From contig CM049314.1 in assembly GCA_026874595.1 (NCBI GenBank), positions 63,708,800-63,772,799 of the forward strand: DNA of 64,000 nucleotides. Direction: 5' to 3'. Of this stretch, positions 56,953-64,000 are shown piece after piece. This DNA is from Sipunculus nudus (lineage: Eukaryota > Annelida > Sipuncula > Golfingiida > Sipunculidae). The translations under genes and the position numbers were made by a program. The notes beneath the pieces are model-generated. The model saw only the letters and a program-made list of their open reading frames with translations, was not told the DNA's origin and ran no database searches. Every line of letters begins with the position of its first letter. The first letter of the stretch is position 1.

Positions 56953-58412
56953 GTATCCGCCAAAACGAAGTTTTGCGGATACTATGTTTTTGACCGGGTT
57001 CCGCCGCCGCCGCCGCCGCCGCGTTCGTTTCCGGAGAACTCCTCTGAGACTACTGGACAGATTTTTCCAAAACTTACACAAATTATCGGGTCACATGTGA
57101 ACTGGTGCCTAACCAATTGACCTTGACCTCTGACCTTTCGTCTCTGCCCAGCGTCCGTTTGTGCGTCTGTTTCCACACATAAACCCATATATCTCGGGAA
57201 CCGTTTGACCGATCCGGAAAAAAATTTTACACAAATGTAGCCCTGGGAAAGCTTTATAACATACACAACAAAAGGTGGCGCCACCTGCAACCATGTTTGC
57301 ACAGTGTCCATCTGTTCATCTGCCTGGGGTTAAAATCACTCATATCTCTGCAGTGATTTGACTAATTCACCTAAAATTCGGCATGCATATACATCCTAGA
57401 TAGCTTTCTCGATTTTGTGACAGGTGGCGCCACCTACATTCACGTTAACACTCCACACATAATCCCATATATCTCGGGAACCGTTTGACCAATCCGGAAA
57501 AAAATTTCACACAAATGTAGCCCTGGGATAGCTTTATAACATACACAACAAAAGGTGGCGCCACCTGCAACCATGTTTGCACAGTGTCCATCTGTTCATC
57601 TGCCTGGGGTTAAAATCACTCATATCTCTGCAGTGGTTTGACTAATTCACCTAAAATTCGGCATGCATATACATCCTAGATAGCTTTCTCGATTTTGTGA
57701 CAGGTGGCGCCACCTACATTCACGTTAACGCTCCACACATAATCCCATATATCTCGGGAACCGTTTGACCGATCCGGAAAAAAATTTTACACAAATGTAG
57801 CCCTGGGATAGCTTTATTACATACACAACAAAAGGTGGCGCCACCTGCAACCATGTTTGCACAGTGTCTATTTGTTCATCTGCCTGGGGTTAAAATCACT
57901 CATATCTCTGCAGTGGTTTGACTAATTCACCTAAAATTCGGCATGTGTATACATCCTAGATAGCTTTCTTGATTTTATGACAGGTGGCGCCACCTACATT
58001 CACGTTAACACTCCACACATAAATCCATATATCTCAGGAACCGTTTGACCGATCCGGAAAAATTTTTTACACAAATGTAGCCCTGGGATAGCTTTATAAC
58101 ATACACAACAAAAGGTGGCGCCACCTGCAACCATGTTTGCACAGCGTCCATTTGTTAATCTGCCTGGGGTTAAAATCACTCATATCTCTGCAGTGGTTTG
58201 ACTAATTCACCTAAAATTCGGCATGTGTATATATCTTGGATAGTTTCTCGTTCAAATAACAGGTGGCGCCACCTACAATCATGTTTATGTGGCAGAGATC
58301 CATTCTACTATTTAACACATGTAACTCTATATCCCCTTGCCACTCAATCAATGCCTCACTTCACCCGTCCTTCTCTGATTTTGGCGGATACACGTAGTCG
58401 CTTGTCGACTAC
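56953..58412. mobile_element. Hairpin-ended tandem-repeat element III
   Basis: Left hairpin GTATCCGCCAAAAC-gaa-GTTTTGCGGATAC (56953-56982), (CCG)7 tract at 57001, TTGACCTTGACCTCTGACC at 57118, the 280-bp array, then TTTTGGCGGATAC (58379-58391), a perfect 13-bp inverse of the start, and palindrome GTAGTCG-cttgt-CGACTAC (58394-58412). Mirror image of element I in order of parts, with related but not identical ends. Confidence 0.75.
57173..58290. repeat. 280-bp tandem array, four near-identical copies
   Basis: Units begin CCACACATAA at 57173, 57453, 57733 and 58013, exactly 280 apart with few substitutions. Each unit holds two perfect AGGTGGCGCCACCT palindromes: starts 57273, 57422, 57553, 57702, 57833, 57982, 58113 and 58261. 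Confidence 0.95.
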
Positions 58413-59089
58413 CCGTATTCTAGTCTATTCTGTATGTCCATGCCTGCAATTATCTATTCCTAATTATAGTAATTATTACGTAGCTACAGGTCGTTAAAAA
58501 GTGGCTCTTGCAGTTTAATGAGTTTAGTATTCTTTCAATTTAAGATATTATGCACATTTTGAATGCAAATAGTAAATCTCTCATTGTTCCTAATACTGTA
58601 ATACCATAAGTGTCTTATGTTGTTAAGTCTACATGATGCTTTACTCCTTAAACTGCAGAACTTGAGGACAATTCATGGTAGGGAATATTAACATCAGGTT
58701 GATCATTTGAAATAAATTAGTGAGGTACCTGAAATCTCACATTTAAAATAATAATTTAATAGTTAAATAAGTTGTTGTAAAATTTATTTGCATATCAAAT
58801 GTCATTATAATATGAGTACAAATTAATCATCTGCAACAAAAAATAATTTCCAGTCTAAATTCTAAATGGAATTGATTTGCAAGGACAATAGTTTTTACCA
58901 AAAATATGTTGTAAGATTACAGTTTCCCATTGCTTCCAATCATTTGCTTTCTTGAATTTGTTGAACAGGTTGCTGTCAGGTGCTGCCCCCTGTGTACTGA
59001 AGTGGTACTAAACTGCTTCAACTTGAAATATGAAACAAAAGGAACTGGCAATATAAATTGTTTCTGTTTGGTCTGAATGGTCCAGTGGC

Positions 59090-59410
59090 CTATAGGCAGT
59101 GCTGGAGGTCTTGAGACTGGCCTTGGCCTTGAGGCCAGGTTCTGCTGGACCTGGCCTTGGCCTCAGAAGGCTATGACTCGGCCTGTAAGTCTTCTGGCCT
59201 TGGTGATATGGCCCAAGGCTGCTAAAGCTTGACATATTTTGTATACATGAATATGAGCTATAACGTATAACAAAAATCAGACTTCTAATCTTAGTTGTAT
59301 GGAATATTTGGTGGTTGTTGGTGACTTGGTGTCGGTCTCAGAGGGTGGTGACTCGGTCTTGGCCTCAGAGGGCCGTGCCCAGTCTTTGCCTCGGAAGGCC
59401 TCGACTTGGA
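59090..59410. repeat. Imperfect GGCCTTGG/CCTCAGA repeats
   Basis: Clustered GGCCTTGGCC, GGCCTCAGA and GGCCTGT words on both sides of a short unique gap (59215-59320); locally GC-rich against an AT-rich background. Non-coding as far as I can see. Confidence 0.6.
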
Positions 59411-59708
59411 GGGTCTTGACTTAACTACACCACTGACTATTGACATAGGGTAGCCAATATTTGTTGTTGTTGCTTTCTTTTAGTTTGTTTCCATGTGTAT
59501 ATCAATTACTGTCATTATAATTGGCTCATAGTATAATATATTTACATAAACAACAATGGTTGAGGGTTTTTAAGACAGCACATGTCACATTCATACACAA
59601 ACATGCATTGGAGTGTAATATGAAAGTCATATGATGAAAATGATACCACAAAATTATAAACAGCCCAGCTGTTTGAATGAAGGGACCAAGCTGTCAGTGT
59701 AGTTCTGT

Positions 59709-59935
59709 GTTAAAAGACCTGGTATGGAGGAGTTTTGTATACAAGACCTGGTCAGAGGAGATTTGTGTATAAAACCTGGTTGGGGGAGTTTTGTGTATAA
59801 GATCCTGTCCTTGTGTTTAAAGACCTGGTTTGGAGGAGTTTTGTGTGTAAGATTTGAGTCAGGGGGAGTTTTAATTGTGTATAAGACCTGGTCAGGTTGA
59901 GTTTTGTGAATAAGACCTGGTCAGAGGGAGTCATG
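59709..59935. repeat. Minisatellite, about 35-bp units
   Basis: Repeats of AAGACCTGGTCAG..GGAGTTTTGTGTAT, about seven imperfect copies. Confidence 0.8.
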
Positions 59936-62370
59936 CCGTATGCTACAACACTCACTGCATAATATATACACAACAGAAATGTTCATATCTGCCCATAACA
60001 TATACCTGCCAATTACATTATGGAATATCTTTTGGTGATCAATCAATCATTGTCTCAGTTGTTATGTAAACAAAACTGATAACACTTCATTTTATTTGCT
60101 ATCACATACTTGAACTGCAAATCTTGAAAGCAGTATTGCAACTACATAATTTGATTTAAACACTCTCTATATGAAGAAACAGATTTGTCAACATCATTAC
60201 AAAGAGGATTATATAATTAAACTTCATGAAAACTCAAAATGTGGCACTGGGTACATTATTGTAGAGCCACAAACATACAAATGATCCTCCACATCCTAAG
60301 GGGGATTTAGTGGATAAATTGCCAAAAGCTATCCCAAAATTCCATGGAATACACTACATATATGGCATTTACATAAGACTGGTACCCTGCTTAATTCCTG
60401 TGACTTTATTTCATTAACCACACCTGAGGGACATTACTCACATATTAAGTAACAAAGTATTCTGAATTTATATAATATTGACAGGCTGTAATTAAATGAT
60501 GAATACAAGACAGGGGGTCAGTCTATTATCAAGTGGCATTGGCAAAAGACTAAGCAAATGTGTGCCATTTGCCTGGCAAGAGTTCTTGGGCAATAATTAG
60601 GTGGGGCACCAGTCTGTATTCAAGTTATCACTGGAATTATTGGATGTAAAGCTATGATACTGCCATTTTTTGGTTGTCTGTTATTGAATTTGTTTTGTCA
60701 ACAACTTGTACAAAATTTAGCTCTCGAGAGGGAGATTGTATATTTGCTATTTAGCAGCTGTGCCTAGATTTATTTTCTTTATTTTTTTGTTGTTGCTGTT
60801 GTATATAAAGACAAATTACTTTTTAAAATGATTTTCAGAATCTTTGCCAAGGAGCATGGCACTGTGATGTAAATATTTTTTTTACCATTTTTTCATTATA
60901 AAAAAATAGTTATTATTCAGTTGCAGCATTAGTAATTAAAACTTGGTAAAATTTCAGCATTCTTGTGAATAGAGAATATTTTCCATGCTGAAACCAAATT
61001 TAATTTCAAATTTCTCCTTTCATTATGAGTACATATTTGAATATTCATTCTAAATTTTTAAGAGATTAATTTAAATAGTGCATTATACATTATTATCAAC
61101 AATTAATATATAACAAAATGAATAAATCAGCAAAATTAATATAATTTATTAATAAAATCTCTTGCTTAATAAAGAAAAATTCTTTATTTTAATTCCATCA
61201 ATCTCTTATTTATTACATATTTTAATATAGGTCAAGTGGTTTAAGATTTCTGTTGCGAGATCAATTCAGCATAGGTCATGGATTAATTGTTACCCTTTGC
61301 TGTAATTTAACTGGAGATTTGTCCACAAGAGGTCACTCTGCTACAAGCTGATGCTTCAACCACGTAGCAGTAACAAGATTTGGTGGAAATTGGGCCATCA
61401 TATTGATTTGAAAAACACCCACCATTTATGAGTTATGTTATCAATAGACTGGCTTCAAGTCAATACTCTTTGTTTAGGCTTAATATAGACCAACCCCTAT
61501 TCCTGAGCTAGCATGTCTGCAATTATCTGCTTGTAACATGTTCAGGTGTTATGGGTCAGCAGTTTGGTTAACAAAATATATGAGACAGTATTGATATGTT
61601 AATCTTTTTTAATGAGTAGACATCAGTCTATCAGGATATCAAGTTTCAACTGTTTCTGGTACTGAAGATTTGACAGCTGTTTTCCTGTTGAAATGATGGC
61701 TCTAACTCAGCAAAAATGTGCCATTTGTTCAGGGAACCAGTCTGAGATCACAGTGCTTTATGGGAAAATTATGTCAGATATGTTTACACGATCTAATGGT
61801 TGGAATGTTTCAAAATAGATGAATATTTATATCAAAATGAGATTTCCATACAAAATGGGACATAGAAATTAAAACTTTACATATATATCTATATCTGATT
61901 GATAGCCTGATATGGGAAAAAAATTCAGATTATACAACTCTTTTGTGTTTGTTAAAATACTAAAAGGAGAATGCACAAGTCTGTTTTGAAGAGGAACATG
62001 TCATTTTGCACTTGGGGAGGTTTGTTACAGATAAACTTTCTCGTACAGCGAGATACCTCTGTAAGCTTATATGTATATAGCACACTTTTTACTCGGCTTA
62101 AATAACATCAGTGTTGTGTTTTGAGTGTGCATTTGTTTAAATTATTTCTGCTGGGAGCCGTGTTTTATACATGCCTGTCGTAGTCTCTGCTGTATGATAT
62201 ATGCCTAATGCAGCTTTGTTCATACAGATGCCTATTTTGTACAAATCAATAAAACATACCAGTGTTATTAGATGTTTTGTGTTGATTTTTGTTTGTTTAA
62301 CATGCTCTGAGGAGCCCAAACCATTGTTTGGCCACTTTTCCACTGGTCCAATATGAGATTGGTTAAAGTG
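59936..62370. other. Intergenic, no feature recognised
   Basis: AT-rich; no ORF, RNA gene or strong repeat recognised. Confidence 0.5.
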
Positions 62371-62507
62371 TACCGTAAAGTCTGTGAAATTTCGTACCTC
62401 GATGAATTTCGTACACAGTTTAAAACTGCTGAAATTGACTGTTAAATTTCGGACTTCCACAAATTAATTTTTTTTTTTCTGTACGAAATTTCACAGATTT
62501 TACGGTA
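62371..62507. mobile_element. 137-bp MITE, TACCGTAAA ends
   Basis: TACCGTAAAGTCTGTGAAAT at the left is the inverse of ATTTCACAGATTTTACGGTA at the right with one mismatch over about 27 bp; TA at both borders fits a Tc1/mariner-type MITE. Confidence 0.82.
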
Positions 62508-62849
62508 TATGCCATTACATATAATTCAAACATGGTAAGGAGTTGTTTCCTGTATCGCTTAAAGGTTTAATTTCGGTCAGTAACCCTTGAGAGAATTGTT
62601 TGTATTCCTGCCATCAGACATTCAACAAACATGCAGATGGTTTTAATGTTCTTGCACACAGAAAATATATACTAAAATAGGATTGGTCTTGTTTATGTAT
62701 TTTATATATAATACCAGCATTCTGGTCATACATTCTAATTTATCAGTACTTGCTGACAGTAAATTTTAGAAATAAGGTTATTGTAATCTAGTTTAGCCAT
62801 TAACTAGGTCAGGTCAAATGGCATACTTAAAGGAGTTCTGATTACTTTT

Positions 62850-63117
62850 TTCATTGGATAGGTCAATAGCCAGTTGGTGGCACTGTCTATTGAATGGCAA
62901 TGAAGGTGTCTTAACGATAAGAACATGTCATTATTAAGCCCTCTGGATGACGGTCAGGAATAACCCAGAAGTCATGACTTGTCGTGAATACAGAGAGAAC
63001 CTCTCGAGATTCAAGTCTATTGAGATTTCACTATTGAGGCGCAGGTGGAATTTGAACCCTGGACCTTCTGCTCTGTGGACCAATGAATAACCACTTGGCT
63101 GTGTCCTACCTCATGAC
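62850..63117 (-). repeat. tRNA-derived SINE
   Basis: Minus strand: A-box-like CAGCCAAGTGG (63101-63091) and B-box GGTTCAAATTCC (63058-63047) 32 bp apart, followed by a tail whose GGCACTGTCTATTGAAT word recurs near 13620. Promoter spacing and tail fit a SINE, not a functional tRNA. Confidence 0.62.
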
Positions 63118-63559
63118 TATATTTGACTTGTTACATAAGGTACACAGAATGTACACAGAATTTTGTCAAAAATTGCTCTTGTGTACAACCAGAATTGAGA
63201 TATTTGATCACATATTTAATTCATCATGAATTGACAAACTGAAGCACATAAGCATTTATATATTTATTTTATATACAATAAATACAAGTCCAACAAAAAG
63301 TATAACAGATAGCTCATTCTATACTGAAAATGCCAAACTGTCCTTTGTAACTGGAAACTGATAGAAACAAAAAAGTTTAAAGCTTTGCAAACAAAGAAGT
63401 CTGACATCAAACATACTGGTACTCAGCCGAAACTATAGTGCACTGGAAAAGCATGTATGGTAATTTAAATATTTTCCAATTTATAACCCATACTGTAAGG
63501 TATAAATACTTTTATGTATAAGATAAAGATATAAATATATAACATACTAGAGAATGAGG

Positions 63560-63872
63560 AACCAAATGGGAAACATTGCAGAAGAAGGTATATTGCCCCA
63601 TAGTGTGTCCCCAGATCCATAAGCGACATCTGGTGCTCGATATGGAACCAATTATTTATGTCTTTGTGGTAATGGGCCATGGTGAAGGTCAGCAATGGCC
63701 AGGTGGAGAGCGGTGTGACGTAGTGCGACAGACTTGTGATGTGATGCTGCAGAGAATTCAATTGTGTGCAAGTGGAATGGCCAACATGGTGTGCATTATG
63801 TAAGTTAGGGCATCTGACGCTGATAGCAAAACTGGCCCACTGTCATGGCCCTTTTCTGCAGGTTTTCTGGGA
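63560..63872. other. GC-richer block of unknown coding status
   Basis: Composition and open frames on both strands differ from the flanks. Plus: 75 codons ending at 63803, between a possible acceptor (cattgcag, ending about 63580) and donor AT-gtaagt (63799). Minus: a 98-codon frame (63465-63761) and a strong T-rich acceptor (reading leftward from about 63890) that could open a terminal exon. No family recognised, so I do not call a gene; it could be an exon of the next gene, a lncRNA, or a decayed repeat. Confidence 0.25.
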
Positions 63873-64000
63873 CAAAAAAAAAAAAAACAAACAGGACAAT
63901 TTTAGTAGTATATTTTGAAGACTTTATCATTCTTTAGCAATACTTAGGCCTGAAGTCTTTGAAATCTCAAAAATGAAAAATTGTCAAAATGACCTGAAAT

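Noticed and set aside
57173-58290. Regular repeats as a CRISPR array
   Set aside because: Units are 280 bp, near-identical throughout with no short repeat/unique spacer pattern, in a eukaryotic gene region.

Overview
The window is eukaryotic, AT-rich and intron-dense. It carries most of one bilaterian gene on the minus strand and the whole coding region of a second on the plus strand, arranged head to head. The two orthologues, 50-2600 bp GT-AG introns and heavy loads of short non-autonomous repeats point to a marine invertebrate, most likely a lophotrochozoan such as a bivalve mollusc. Species is an inference; no rRNA or mitochondrial marker is present.

Left half (1-25373, minus strand): an orthologue of ZC3H13 (Drosophila Flacc/Xio), the adaptor that ties WTAP/Fl(2)d to RBM15/Nito in the m6A RNA methyltransferase complex. 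I could place 17 coding exons with every splice phase compatible, giving 1196 codons; the C-terminal domain runs off the left edge. Its introns hold a hAT-type MITE with a perfect 8-bp target duplication, several Tc1/mariner and Tigger-like MITEs, a LINE tail, tRNA-derived SINEs, a broken pogo-type transposase, and (intron 1) a dead tyrosine-recombinase element split by a LINE whose target duplication can be read directly.

Middle (25374-34103): 8.7 kb between the two start codons. It holds a composite repeat with about 1.2-kb tandem duplication and, near 33.6-34.1 kb, the likely shared promoter region.

Right half (34104-55204, plus strand): RSF1, the histone chaperone subunit that works with the ISWI ATPase SMARCA5. 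Sixteen exons join without a frame break to 1582 residues: N-terminal DDT/WHIM-like region, a very large acidic/lysine-rich exon with SUMO-type motifs and AT-hook-like patches, a C4HC3 PHD finger, and an acidic tail ending in the conserved C-terminal motif. From 55.2 to 64 kb I see no recognisable gene, only repeats and one unassigned GC-richer block.

The main unexplained signal is a set of non-autonomous elements (3.56-5.53, 8.04-8.46, 25.5-30.5, 38.6-38.9, 43.5-43.9, 45.3-47.7, 49.5-49.7, 52.5-52.8, 56.95-58.41 kb). They have unrelated terminal sequences but one shared blueprint: a terminal hairpin, a GC-rich trinucleotide or GTCY-type microsatellite, an interior often made of 280-340 bp tandem units, and an opposite inverted terminus followed by a short palindrome. 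Three of them also share the palindrome GGTGGCGCCACC. The layout resembles Helentron-associated elements, but no autonomous partner is in the window. A second oddity is a 1.7-kb foldback element (50.65-52.37 kb) whose 300-bp inverted ends are themselves built of short repeats.
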